This document shows positions 32,802-45,440 of a stretch of 64,000 nt of DNA, in pieces. Below the pieces are notes generated by a model, which saw nothing but the letters and a program-made list of their open reading frames with translations, was not told the origin of the DNA and did not search any database. Source of the stretch: Lophius americanus (taxonomy: Eukaryota > Chordata > Actinopteri > Lophiiformes > Lophiidae); assembly GCA_037951165.1 (NCBI GenBank), contig JBBDHG010000008.1, forward strand, positions 12,548,501 to 12,612,500. Direction: 5' to 3'. Positions within the stretch are counted from its first letter, which is position 1, and every line of letters begins with the position of its first letter. A program made the translations under genes and the position numbers.

Positions 32802-33955
32802 TAAGGAATCGATGACAACAGTTTATCCTTCCTTGAACCCCTTAAAGATCATTGACATCTTAACTATGGAACCCTGGACTAAGATAACGAGATTAATCTC
32901 AATCACCAATGCGTTGGCTCTCGTTAGGGAGGGAAGTGAACACAGCACAGCTTGGGAGTGATCATTAAAGCTGTACAGAGCACTTAAGGTCGTCTAATTG
33001 GAAGTTCTGCTCTTCAGCTCTGGACCAAAGGAGACATTTCTTACAAATTTTATGCATTTTCCTGCATTCACGCTGTTTCTTTAAACACTAAACCGGGAGA
33101 TCAGAATCAGCTTTGCTGGCCGACTGAAAAGGTAATTTAATAAAATTAACATAATCCAGACCTACTCAGTTGTGTTGGATTTTATTTAATAAACTCATTG
33201 AGAAGAAAAGTAATGGATCGGTATGCAACAAACATGACTGTATTGGGAAATTGCAGTATTATCTTTTAATCATGGATTATGAGTATCCAGCTAACTAAAC
33301 TGAGCAACATAAATTTGATCAAATGTAAACTGTGTTGATTCTGATCTACATGATATTATTTAGGGGCAATCTCAATGTACTGATTTGATCTTGTGACTCC
33401 CTCAAAACTTTAATGTTCTTTAAGTCAAGATTACCTTGGTGCAACATTTTCAAATTTTAAGTTAAACCTGTTAAAATGGATTAATTTAAAAATGCTAACA
33501 CAAATAATGAAATCTGGTATTTAAGTACATTTATTGAAGTTCTATTTATGGAGTTTGTGAACTTAAATACGAGGATTTTCCCTTCGGTCTTTTTCATGCT
33601 CACTTGGTACTTCCATGGGAATAGATAAAAGAACAACAACAGGCTTGTATGGTCTGTGTGCAAAGTCAAACAACATACTTTAATCATCCATATACAAAGT
33701 CAGGTGTTAACCATGAATGTGATAGTTTGTCATTATCATCATATACTGATGATGATAATAACCGCCGTCCAGAGTGGAGAACTTTCAAAGATCCGTGTCA
33801 AGTGTGAGCTGTCTACAGTGATTATTATTATATCCTTGAAGTATATATCCGCATCTGCCATATCCACCACAAATCCTTCCTGTTAATGGTATAACTGCAA
33901 AGTCCTATATTGAACCTTTTTTAAATTCATACCCAGAAAGACATTTTCGGGCTAT
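32802..33955. other. Non-coding stretch
   Basis: AT-rich sequence. Nothing recognisable beyond short simple repeats near 33730-33770. Confidence 0.5.
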
Positions 33956-33959
33956 AATT

Positions 33960-34225
33960 TCTGGACCATTGCCCCCAACTTTCAACGTTCAGATATAACT
34001 TCCTAAGTGTTGGTGGGATTTAGTCCAAATTCAGTGCATATGAATTAACGCGAGGAGATCTATCATGTATATATCATATTTTTTTCCCACAGCTCATATT
34101 TCAATACTAACTTCACATTTATGTTCAGGTGTTCAATAAGGAGGATTACTTGTACAACGCAAAGAATTGGGGACTTTTCAGGGAAATACCCTCGCTGTCC
34201 GGGACAGCGCTGGCCTGCTTCCTGG
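33960..34225 (+). repeat. Copy 1 of an unclassified dispersed repeat
   Basis: It carries two landmark blocks in order. Block A includes TTAGTCCAAATTCAGTGCAT near 34020-34040. Block B is near 34130-34205, with GTTCAATAAGGAGGATTAC and GGGGACTTTTCAGGGAAATA followed by a CGCTGTCCGGGACAGCG palindrome. The same order recurs inverted at 53085-53370. No coding capacity or known family is recognised. Confidence 0.65.
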
Positions 34226-35469
34226 ATGGAACTGGAACACATACAAAACAAAAGGCATATGGAAAGGGTCACAACCTTATTGTACAGTTTGTGCGATGAA
34301 TTTTGATATGTGTGGTGCGACAGAACTTGCCACCTTTATAAATAATGACCTGCACTGGGTTTAAAAGCACTTGTTGAATTTGTGTGTCTATTATTAAATA
34401 CGAAGATCTCGAGCGAGTTAAATGTGTAAAGGAATCAAAACAGCAACAAACCCGGGTCACATCCTGTAATAGTACATCCCTCTTTTGATCTTTGGTCTGT
34501 GCTGCTTTCATATTTCAGTCAAACTGACCCCATCTCGTCAGAGGCTCTCAGTCATGGTTGGTTGTGTGAACAAATCCAAACATTCCACCATTAGATCATG
34601 AAATACCTTTGCACAGATTTGGTTAGTTAAGTCTTAAAATACCAGCAAACACGTATGAATACTTGCATAATTGCTAATTCAGTTCATAGCAGCCATTAAA
34701 TGTACTTTCTCTTAAGGGGAGCAAAGGTCAGGGGAAAAATACCCTGACTTTGTAACATATATTTTTATGTGTTATCATATTATGTTTTATCACTCGTATT
34801 TAAAAAAAAATGACACCTTGCTCTTCTTGGCAGCATACGTGAAACTCTAGATATTGAGATAAAGACAGGAATGTCAATGTTTATTATTGTAGCAGCTGAA
34901 TCATGTGAAAAAAATTCTCTTCACCTTTTCCAAAGCCAAAATCTTCATGATGTCTCGGAGCTTGGGGCAATTCTGCAAGAATGACCTTCTTGAGGGGAAA
35001 TTCCCACACAATACAGAAATCAAAGCGTCTGTTGTCATGGGACATACGTTATTGTAACTATTGTTGCAACCACAAAGAATGAAGACTTTTTTTATACACA
35101 GCTGATTCAGAAGACGTACAGCAGCATTTGAAGAGAGTCCAAAAGATACCCCAAAACAATAAAAGTCCACTCTTTGCATATAATAGACCTATCATTAATG
35201 GTGAAATTTTAAAGTAAAATACAGAAAAAGCAGTATTGAAATAGAACAAACCTGGTTGACATTTATATAAATTTCACTCAATAGATGGGCTTTTGTTGCA
35301 TAAAACACAATTTTTGACCATTAGTTTCCAACCCTAACTCTAATTATGCCCAAATTGGCTCATATGAATAAGCACAAGGGGATTTTTCTTGTATCAATGC
35401 TATTTCACTGTATTAGTTCACATTTTACTCATTTGGGGGAAGCTTTTGTGGAATGTAAAGCTTTTTTGT

Positions 35470-35790
35470 CTTCATCGTCTCATACATTAGTCCAATTCTG
35501 TCTAAATGTATCTCATTTGAACTGATATAAGGAAATCTGTTTTGTTTTATAACTGAGCTCAGAGAAACATAGTGAACTGTATTTGTCTTCATTATTGATT
35601 CACTATGGACTCTTTTCTTAGAGCATATTGCTGTCTTCATAAAAATGATTAGGTTGAGTCAATATGGGCTTTTTGACATTTTTAATGAGTCACATTTACT
35701 TTGAGGAGTTTATTCAATGGAATTAAAGGAGTTTGGGGGCTTTTCGGGGATATACCCTTGATGTAAGAGATTATAGCATGAGCCTTAATC
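35470..35790 (+). repeat. Copy 2 of the unclassified dispersed repeat
   Basis: Diverged block A (ATTAGTCCAATTCTGTC near 35487), then TTGAGTCAATATGGGCTT at 35654, then block B (GGGGGCTTTTCGGGGATATA near 35735). It shares the TTGAGTCAATATGGGC word with the inverted copy at 61140-61320. Confidence 0.55.
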
Positions 35791-36530
35791 TTTTAAGAAA
35801 GGTGGATGAACTTGCATACGTGTATAGGTCTTTGCAGCACCTGACATATTAATGCATTGAAGGCGGAGGATGCCGAGTGAGGTAGCCAACCTGCTCATCA
35901 CGAACGAAGCAGTGCAATCTCACAATATTTCTCTGCTCAGTCACACATGCACTCACTTTGTTGCTGTTGATTACCCTGGCAACCAGTTACATTTTTGATA
36001 AAGCACAGCTATGCATTGTGAGAAGTGCAGACACTGCTGGAATGCATCATTGACCAATCACTTGTGCTGGTTGTTGTATAATACGCTGTGTGGTCTGACT
36101 GAGCACATTAGGCTTCATAAGGGAGGCAAATGGCTCTCAAAGTATGACAGGTATGATAAACCTTTCTCTAAAAGTAGTCCAGTTGGAATGCTCATCTAAA
36201 TAAAACACAGACGAACATGTTGCTACATGTGACAAATAAAATAAACTGGTGAGAGTTTAGCGAATATGAAGAGGCTGTTTCCAAATAGCTCGGTATGAAG
36301 TCATGGTAACTATCACAGGCGCCGATACCAGAAATACCAGCGACTTTTTATATCTGAAGATGATGATTTCATATTTAAGTGCAGTACCTGTTTAAATGAA
36401 ATATCCACAGAGCATTAAAACATGACCTTACTGCGCGACAAAGCTCTGAAATAACGCAGGGATCTTACAGTTGGCCATTCTCAAAGGACTTCCAGTAACC
36501 TAGAATCTAAATGACTAGTCACCATTGACT
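35791..36530. other. Non-coding stretch
   Basis: No gene or known repeat recognised. Confidence 0.45.
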
Positions 36531-36534
36531 TCAT

Positions 36535-36790
36535 TTATATCAGAAAAGAAAGATGATAAAGAAGGATGCAAGATTCATTACAACAGATGATGTTTGATAA
36601 TTAGTCCATTAGAATGTCTTTGGTGGATCTCAGACTATCTCAGACTCGTGGAGATTATAATAAAAGAGTAGCATGGAATATCCCCCTTTGGATTGTGGAC
36701 ACTGGTGGTGGTGACTGATGACTCTGCTGAGACAGATTTGACAAGGGTCAAATTGTGATGACTGGGTGACTGGGTCAGAGCATTTCCTCA
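36535..36790 (+). repeat. Diverged repeat, partner of 40925-41190
   Basis: It shares a series of words in the same order with 40925-41190: CAGAAAAGA with GATGA, ACAGATGATGT and TAATTAGTC, a TGGACACTGGTGGTGGTG core, and ACTCTGCTGAGACAGAT. Family unknown. Confidence 0.55.
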
Positions 36791-38690
36791 CTGAAGATTT
36801 TAATACCAACGAAAGGTGTCTTAATTGAACAACTTGGCAACCGAAGAGAGAGTCATTGTTACCCAAGGCTCAAACATCCATGTTTGGAGCGAAAGCTAGT
36901 CTGTATTGTCCGATACTGCAGCACAAATTGTTGAAAAGGTTGATACTGGTTCTTGCAGAAACTGGTAAGAAGATGCATCAGAGAACTGTTTTGGTATCCA
37001 ATGGGGACCTACACAAAATGAGGCATGGTTTTAATGTTATGGCTGATCAGTTTATTAAAAAGAGAGTGTGTTACAGTGATATATTAATGATGGGCCAACA
37101 ATAGTTGAAGGAAAATCTTTATTACTATCAAACTTTTTTATTCCACTTATTACTATGTATTGACTAACTCCGGATCTCGAGGTAGAGTCAAAAAGATTTA
37201 TTGTGAATTTAAGGGTTCACATCAGGGAAACAGCCCGCCTGTGTTCAACACCAGGACACACATAAAGAGGTTTTTCTTCACTGCTCCAGCAATAAGCAGA
37301 AATCTTCAAACATGCCTGTGTGGGACTTTCCACCGTGACTGTATCTACACTCATTAATCAGCCCCATAAAGCAACGTCAAACCATATTTGTGACATTTTT
37401 ATGATTCATTGCCTTGAGAGAGGAGGACAAAAACGTTTCCCCCGAAGCTGGGTTTCCAACCACAACAAGCAATTCAAAGACAATTTGTTGCTTTGTCGTG
37501 TCGGGTGTGCAAATAGTGACAAATTACCTATCACTGAGTTCTGTTTGCAGAGTTCACCGTCGAGGAAGAAGTCGGCGGAGTTCTACACTCAAACTGTTAT
37601 CACGCAGCGGTGATGTACGATCCCACAGATTATCCTCTGATTATCTCGGCTACAGCCAGATTACAGCACCCCCACAGCCCCATCAGCTCCTATGGACCAG
37701 ACTCTGTGCAGGATGATTTGATCAAGCTGCCATGAAAATGAGTTCTGCTAGCATAAATAACAAGGATTTTTTTTTTAATTTTCGGAGCATTTACTTGACT
37801 CACTTTCTTTACTGTCAAATTAACTACATACAATAATTACAAAATTAGACAGTGTTTAAATAATACAATGGCTTTTGGGAAGCTCTGTTTTCGGGGGGGT
37901 TAATCTAGGCAATGCGTACATGAATACACTAAAGAAATACAGTATACTCTGCATTCTTTCATTCATTCATGTAGAAAATATCTATTCTATGAATCTATTC
38001 TAATCTGTGTCGATGTCATATTATAAATACGCTCTAAGATTAGCAACCCACATCATCACAACCAGTGCCGAGGGTCCAGGTGGAAATCTCCGTCATACTG
38101 GAAGAAAGTAATTTGTCAGATGACTTTCCTTGTTGATCTTCTTCCTCCAGGGTAAAGCAACATACCCTCTTTTCATAATTAATGATCACATTCTTATTGT
38201 TTCCCCTCTCTTTTCTCTACTGGCCGCTATGCAACTGTAAGCTCTCTTAGATGTAGTCAAGCTGTTTTTATAAGAAATAAAACAGAAATAATCCGTCATG
38301 ACTTTCACACTGACTCAAACAAACCCATGCTGTATAAATCTGATGCTCATAAGTAGTTTAGTAGATTGACCATATCCAGTAGAAATAAAAAGAGTGATAA
38401 TCAGAGAGGAACACCTGCAGTTTTTTTTTAAATTTGCTTTGGTTTTTCCGACTGCAGTTTGTGAATAGCGATTAAATGCAACAATAGGCCTCATGTCCGG
38501 TACAAATGCACTATCTTCAGCTTCATGACAGTCAGAAAATGAAATCTTACATTTAAGTTTCTATTTAAATGAGTGCTAAAGATGAATTGATGTTGGTATT
38601 TTTACAAATGTATTTGTATTATATTATATTGTTGATATTCTTTACAAAAATTATAAATTAAAGCCTTTTGCTCTTGAGTGACTGAGAAAT
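36791..38690. other. Non-coding stretch
   Basis: No gene is recognised. A repeat-end motif (GGTTTTAATGTTATGGCTGA) starts at 37027. The rest is AT-rich unique sequence. Confidence 0.45.
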
Positions 38691-38699
38691 ATGTTTTTA

Positions 38700-39420
38700 T
38701 TTATTTTATGAGTGGTAAAGGGTATGTATGAGAGCAGTGTGACAGTGGTGAAGTGTGAAGCAGGAGTACCAGATGGGTTCAAGATCGAGGTTGGACTGCA
38801 TCAGAGATCGTCTCTGAGCCCCTTTTCATTTGCTGTGGTGATGGACAGGTACATAAGGTACAGGGGTTTCCATGGACTATGATGGTCACGGATGATAATG
38901 TGATCTGTACTGAGAGCAGAAAGCAGTTGGAGAATAACCTGGAAAGGTGGAGGTATGAGCTGGAGGCAAGAGGAACGAAGGTCATTCGCGGCAGTACAGA
39001 ATACGAGTGTGTGAATGAGAAGGAGGCAGGTGTAACGATGAGGATTCAAAGAGTAGAGATGCAGAAGGTCAGGAGTTTAAGTACTTGGAGTCAACAATCA
39101 AGAGCAATGTGGACAGAGTGGAAAAGAGGTGATGTAGTGAGTTCATGCAGGGGGGAGAGGGGGGAGAACAGATTAAGGAGCAGATTATTTGTGACAGAAG
39201 AGTCAGAAGAAGAGTGAAAGAAAAGGGTGACAAGGCGGTAATGAGAGCAGCTCGGACGTCCGGTTTAAAGACGGTGGCTCTGACCAAATGAAAGGAGGCA
39301 GAACTGGAGGTGGAAAAGTGTAAGATGTTAAGATGTCTTCAGGGAGTTACGAGGATGGACAGGATTAGGAAGGAGCATGTACGAGGAAAAGCCCAGGTTA
39401 GACAGACTTTCGAATCAATT
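38700..39420 (+). mobile_element. RTE-type LINE reverse-transcriptase fragment, inactivated
   Basis: The + strand reads VGLHQRSSLSPFSFAVVMDR, then VTDDNVICTESRKQLENNLE, then LERWRYELEARGTKV, and in a shifted frame later RMDRIRKEHVRGKAQV. This is the palm region through the C-terminal part of a non-LTR reverse transcriptase. The expected FADD box is VTDD (38885-38896), and there are frameshifts and stops, so it is dead. Both ends are truncated. The fragment at 54077-54229 looks like the C-terminus of the same family. Confidence 0.75.
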
Positions 39421-39584
39421 CCAATTAGGTTTAGGATTGTTCTGTTTCATTCAGTCAAATCAAGTAGGAACAAACACAAAAGAGGCATGCTGACAATAAC
39501 AGAAATAATATACAATGTCTTGATTATGGTCATGACTCCTTCTATTTAAATGTCTTTTTAATTTCATGTTGGATGGATGTTGAT

Positions 39585-39930
39585 GCGGGCTGCCCAGTGG
39601 CGCAGTGGTTAGCGCTGTTGCTTCACAGGAAGAAAGTACCGGGTTCAAATCCACGTCTGCCGGCCTTTCTGTGCAGAGTTTGCATGTTCTCCCTGTGTCT
39701 GCGTGGGTTCTCTCCAGGAACTCCAGCTTCCTCCCACAGTCCAAAAAACATGTGATATAGGTGAGTTGGTGACACAAAACAGACACAAAAGGAATAAGTG
39801 TGACTGTAAGTGTGTGGTTGTATGTCTCTATGTGTCTGCCCTGTGTTGAACTGGTGACTTGTCCAATGTTATCTGGGATAGGCTCCAGCCCTCCGTGACC
39901 CTGAACAGGATAAGCGGTAGATAATGAATG
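39585..39930 (+). mobile_element. V-SINE-like tRNA-derived SINE, second copy
   Basis: Box A TGGCGCAGTGG at 39598-39608 and box B GGTTCAAATCC at 39642-39652, then the same body words as the copy at 18957-19296 (CTTCCTCCCACAGTCCAAAA, GGGATAGGCTCCAGCC) and the tail AGATAATGAATGA. Possible flanking duplication TGATGC at 39581 and 39936, which is too short to be sure. Confidence 0.85.
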
Positions 39931-40924
39931 ACTGCTGATGCACTGAAGTCAGGGAAATTTTAATCCGTCAAATAGAAACGTCTTTTGCCTGGAGAGGCTT
40001 GAGAATGCAGTCTGAAGTACTTTCACACAGAAATGAAAGTATAAATATAAGTATAGCCATAACAGTGTTTTGAAAGTATCCCTTGATAGTGTCAGAAGAG
40101 TCTTGTAGATGCGTGCCTTCCCAAAGTCCTCCTATTTGGGGAGGGAAAATGTAATACCTTCACACATTTGTGAGCCATTGTTTTGAATGTGGTCTTCGTT
40201 CCCACTGATCTACTTCAACGAATAAATGTCTGCTTTACATTAAAGAGTCCTCCACATGAGTAAAAGTGTAGTGTGTGACTTGATCCAAAAAAAAGAAAGA
40301 TGCTCTCATGCTTCAAACGTGTTCAAGTCTGGTTATTTTATCAGATTTTTATGATGTTTGGAGGAGGGAAGAATGTTTTAGAAGTACCAAGAGTTAACAT
40401 AAGAACATGTTTTAGTCTTAAACAGAGGTCATCCTATAGATGATCACTATATTTCTTTGTTCAGGGCTGGGTTTATTGGTAGAGAAGTATCATTCAATTC
40501 ACTAAAGAAGAGAGAGTAGTTCAGAGGTTACAGTGGGGTTCACAAGGTTGCTGGTTCCTATCCTCAAAATCAGCAACATGTGAGATGCAATCCATAACAA
40601 CGAGTCCACTTTGGGAGTGTGTTCGCTGTAGTAATTTGCTTCTTGTCCTGAATCAAAGCAAAAAATCTTGAAATTTACTTTATAAAAATTAATTTCTTTG
40701 TCTTGGTTCACATGGAGTTCAGACCGACATCTTCAACACTGAACCACAAGATACAAAACAAAAGACATATGGATAAGATCACTATCTGAATGGTCAGCTT
40801 TTATGACGTATTCATAAAATGCATTGTGGGCCTTTCATTAAGTGCTGTCAAATCATGTGATAGTTATGGTCATAGTTTGTGACATTCCATCCTGTCTGTC
40901 TTGTTGGATGTTCTCCATTCATAT

Positions 40925-41190
40925 TTCTATCAGAAAAGACAAAGAGTGAAGAAAAGATGACTGTTTATAGCAACAGATAATGTGATGATTAGTCTGTCAG
41001 AGTCTTTTGGGGCATTGGGATGGAAGGGTATCTGCTTTGAGCAGGAGTAAGGTATATTCCTCCTTTGAGTCTGGATACTGGTGGTGGTGGCTTATCACTC
41101 TGCTAAGACTGATAAATAATGAGATGGATCTTGATGGATCTGTGAGGATTGGCTGGAGATGGGGAGATAGAGGACTTGCCAGCTGGCAGC
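40925..41190 (+). repeat. Diverged repeat, partner of 36535-36790
   Basis: In direct orientation to 36535-36790 and about 4.4 kb away, sharing ordered words including TGGATACTGGTGGTGGTGG and CACTCTGCTAAGACTGAT. It could be an old transposon family or a local duplication. Confidence 0.55.
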
Positions 41191-42924
41191 ATGAAAGTTG
41201 AGAGATTTGTAATAAAAAATGCCAGGATGGCAGGATGATGATGATGGTTTAATGATGAAGGTGTTGCAGTGATATATTCGATAGATTTGGCCGGCTGATC
41301 AGCACAGCTAAAATCATCTGATGCCCCAAAACCTAGTATGAGAAATAACTGTGGCCCAAGTATGCAAGGGGATAGTCTTCCTGATATAAACATCACTAGA
41401 TCATACCTTCAGTTAAACCCGTTATGGTCTGCATCAAAGTTGTTTCATGTGGAACAAAGTTCAGGTGGGAGCGTTCACAATTTTTTCAAATATAACACAG
41501 CGATCTTATTAGAATTCATTTGAATCAAAAGAAAAAGACCACACATCTGTCATAGAGTTACAGCAGAAGTCAAAAAGCCTATAATTTATGACCATTCCTT
41601 TCCTGTCAGACTTCGAGGAAATGCTGATTTTGGGATTCCTTTTCTTATATCATTAAACTTTAAAGCAATAGTCTCATAGTTAGTTTAAGCCTCATGATAT
41701 AAGTCTTTGACCATGAAAACCTACCTCATGAACTTGGAATCACATTGCCTCCATTATTAGTTCAATTTTGTATACAAGTAACAAAGTATTTTTTACTAAT
41801 GTCTTCTTCAGAGTCTAGCTCATTATTAAGTGTTTAAGATGCATCAATTCCACGTCTGACGGAATCAGTACAGTAATAGCACCAATTTGATCTTAGCTGC
41901 GAGTTTATGGCTTGATAATTTATTATCTCACAGTAGAGAACATTCCATGTTTCCTATAAATCAAACGTTCAGGATCATTTAATCCAGAACATTATTTGCA
42001 TCCGTATCATATGTGTGCTAGATTTAAGAGGATGTCATCATATAATTTTTGTCCAACCATCTTTGGTATTATCCATCACCATCACACTTACAATATGACA
42101 ATACAAAAACCTAACCAATTGTTCTTTGGGGCCAAACCCTACCTAATTCAATCTTAACTTTCTGACTAATCCTGCTAACTCCAGAGACCAACTCCGGCAA
42201 AAACACAATAATCCTAAATAATATCCTAATGTTCATATATTTTGCACAAATCTTTTACAACTGCTGCAACTATTTGTTATACACCTCCAAAATGATGAGG
42301 AAATCTGTCTATATAAAAGCAAAGGGAAACAGGGAGACAAGCGTCAGGTTCCTTCATCTAATAGCTCATGGACAATTGCCAGTTACAGCTTAAAGGGAGG
42401 ATGATGTAATGTTTATACTATATAGGAATATATCACTTCCTTGTCAAAGCAGTATCTCACCTGCGTTATTCAATGCCCAAAGAATCCCCGTCTGCTGAGG
42501 AGGTGGAGCAGAACGACCATCTGAGGCCTTGATTTGAAGTGGTGATGGAATATACTAAACCAAAACCCAACATGAGCTGAACTAAACCAAGCTCAAATAA
42601 ACTCAACATTGGGCTTGGTGCAAGCAGACGTGGGTAGAGAGGGGTAAAAAAGCTGTAATCAAACTGTACCGTTGTAATAACTGTAACTTATCTCACTCAG
42701 TAGAGCGCTCAAAATTCAACACATTTGTTTAGCTTACAGTTTTTTGAAAAACTTGGCTCTGTAGTTTTTATATGAGCTAATTAGTAAAAATGGTGCAAAG
42801 TGCCTGATCCGGCAAAGTTTAAGAAAGTTGGTAAAACATCCTGGTTCTTGACCTTTTATTCAAATCTGACCCGTATCATTTATTATGGGGTTCTTTCGGG
42901 GCTCGTGCCTCATCCTTATAAGAT

Positions 42925-42980
42925 AACATAAGATAGGAAAAGTACAGTTTATTAATCCCAAAGGGAAATTATAATGACAT
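42925..42980 (-). mobile_element. Short 3' end of a non-LTR retrotransposon
   Basis: TTTATTAATCCCAAAGGGAA near 42948 matches the style of the LINE 3' terminus at 32425-32450 (TTTATTGTTCCTAAGGGAAA). No coding part is left. Confidence 0.45.
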
Positions 42981-43825
42981 GTTTAATTCATCCATTAGTT
43001 TTTGGTTTTATTAATTTTGGTTAAAGCAAACAAGCAAATAGATTATATGAAAATATAACACCTTTGATAGAATACAGTATGCCATCGCTAGCTGGGTTTA
43101 ATGTTCCTAGTAAAATCAGTTAAAAGCCCAGTCATGATGAAACTGCTCCATGTTATCACCTGCATTTGAATAGAAATGCCCAAAATGACTGGAATTACAT
43201 GCAACTGCGAGCGGATGCGTTCTTATTGTGTCGTTTACTTAATGCAGAATGGCAGCTCCCAGGCAGAAGAGGAACCAAATAGCGAGTATGATTTTACTAC
43301 AAACACTTGGAGAATGCAATATTAGTGGAGGTCTAGGAAAGTAAGAAATAATGAGCAATACAAGAAAAAAAGACAAGCAGTAAACAGAACTACGTTGGAT
43401 TAGACACTACTCTTAAACAAATTAAAATCTGTAGGAAAACACAAAAAAATACTGACTATAAGGAAAAATCCCACAACAACAGAAGTGGGTCAGAACAAAC
43501 TTCCTATTACAAAGCGATGGACAAAATAATGGAATGGGACAAGGACTAAAGAAGTGTCTTCTCCTGGTAATGTTAGTTTGATGATGAACAGGGAAAGAGA
43601 TCCTCAGTAGCTCAGTATCCTGCAGGATGAGCTGGAGTGTGTTACTGGGGAGAGGGACGAATCATTCGGCTGAAGTCTTTGAAAGTTACTTTCTGTCATG
43701 GTTTTAACCATTTTTGTTTTCCCCGTTCTGTTCCTCAGATGTTGAGCACAGCAGCGTGAATGACAGCTCACATGATTCCCCTCTACCGACAAAGAACCTC
43801 GTGACATCAGAGATCGACAAAGATC

Positions 43826-43853
43826 ATCAATCAATCAATCAATCTTTATTTAT
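43826..43853. repeat. (CAAT)n tail of the antisense LINE
   Basis: About four to five CAAT/ATCA units mark the 3' terminus of the element that extends to the right. Confidence 0.8.
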
Positions 43854-45440
43854 ATAGCGCCAATTCACAACAACAGTTGTCTCAATGTGCTTTCCAGAAA
43901 GAGCAGGTCTAGACCAAACTCTTTATATAATTATCTACAGGACCCAACAAATTCCTCCTTGAGCAAGCACTTGGCGACAATGGCGAGAAAAAAACTGCCT
44001 TTTTAACGGGCAGAAACCGCAAGCAGATCCAAGATTCAGGGTGGACGGCCTACTGCCATGACCGGTCGGGCTTGAAAAAAAAGAGACAGAGAGAGAAAGA
44101 CTGAGAGAGAGAAAGAGAGAGACAAGGGTGAGGAGAGAAACAGACGGGGGAAAAAGCAGCAAAGATATCAGCTTAATCCACTTTCTTCAACCTCTCCATG
44201 GTCCGGACACGGCAGCAGCAGGGATCCCAGGTTGATAACATTAATATTAAGGAAACATTTAGCGATAGCTTATGGGGAAATACTATACAATAATAATAAT
44301 AATGATAACAACAATAATCATCATCATGAGCATCTTGTGATCAGTGGACATTGAGCAGGTCCACAGCAGCAGATGCAATCACCAAACATGTGACCTTACA
44401 GGGCGAGAAAACAAAAAGGCTCTAGGGAAGAAGTCAAGTTAGTAACATGCATTAATCCAGTAACATGCATTAAAGTGAGAGGGATGTATAAAGAGGGACA
44501 GTGAGATAAGAAGAGAGAAAAGTTCAGTGCATCATGGGAGATCCCCTAGCAGTCTAAGGCTATAGCAGCATAGCTTAAATGTAGAGAGGGTCTCTGCCCC
44601 CCGAACCAAGATTGGAAGATGGTTCAACAGGAGAGGAGCCTAATAGTTGAACGCTCTGGCTCCCATTCTACTTCAGGAGACTCTAGGGACTACCAGTAAC
44701 CCTGCATGCTGGGAGCGCAGAGTTCTGATTGGACAATATGGAACTATGAGCTCCTTCAGATACATTGGTTCTGACCGTTAAGGGCTTTGTAAGTGAGCAG
44801 AAGGATTTTGAATTCGATTCTAGATTTTGCCGGGAGCCAATGAAGGGAAACTAATACAGGAGAGATATGTTCTCTTAACCTGGTTCTGGTCAGCACACGT
44901 GCAGCAGCGTTCTGGATCATCTGGAGGGGCTTCAGACTTATTGGGACTAGCTGCTAGTAGGGCGTTACAGTAATCCAGCCTGGAAGTAACAAATGCATGA
45001 ACTAACTTTTCTGAATCTTTTTGTGACAAAATGTGTTGTATTTTAGAAATATTACGCAGATGAAAAAAGGCAGTCCTAGAAATCTGTTTTATGTGGGAGT
45101 CAAAGGTCATATCCTGATCAAAGATAACTCCCAAGTTCCTCACAGTGGTGCTGTAGGCCAAGGTTTAGTAAAAAGTTGCAGGTCATCCAAGTCTTAATGT
45201 CTTTGAGACACACCTCTAAATGGATACGTGATTAGATTCACCTGGTTTCATTGATAAGTACAATTGTGTGTCATCTGCATAACAGTGAAAGTTTATGGAG
45301 CGTTCCTGATAAAGTTGCCTAAAGGGAACACATATAGTGTGAATAATATTGGCCCAAGCACAGATCCCTGGGGAACTCCGTGGGTAACTTTACTATGCAT
45401 TGAGGATTCATTGTTAACGGATACAAACTGAGATCATGAC
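43826..45440 (-). mobile_element. L2-clade LINE, 3' half, antisense
   Basis: On the minus strand the reverse-transcriptase motifs appear in order: THGVPQGSVLGPILFTLYV (GVPQG at 45365-45379), FHCYADDTQLYLSMKP (YADD at 45270-45281), VRNLGVIFDQDMTFDSHIKQ, then EKLVHAFVTSRLDYCNALLA near 44950-45005. A frameshift separates GVPQG from YADD, and others break the C-terminus. A long 3' region of about 900 bases follows and ends in a CAAT-unit tail (43826-43853). The catalytic boxes are intact but the ORF is broken. Confidence 0.82.

Larger units (their letters stand above)
39935..43825. other. Non-coding stretch with one diverged repeat and a LINE tail
   Basis: No gene recognised. It contains the repeat at 40925-41190 and a short LINE-like 3' end at 42925-42980. 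Otherwise it is AT-rich sequence with only short chance frames. Confidence 0.45.
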
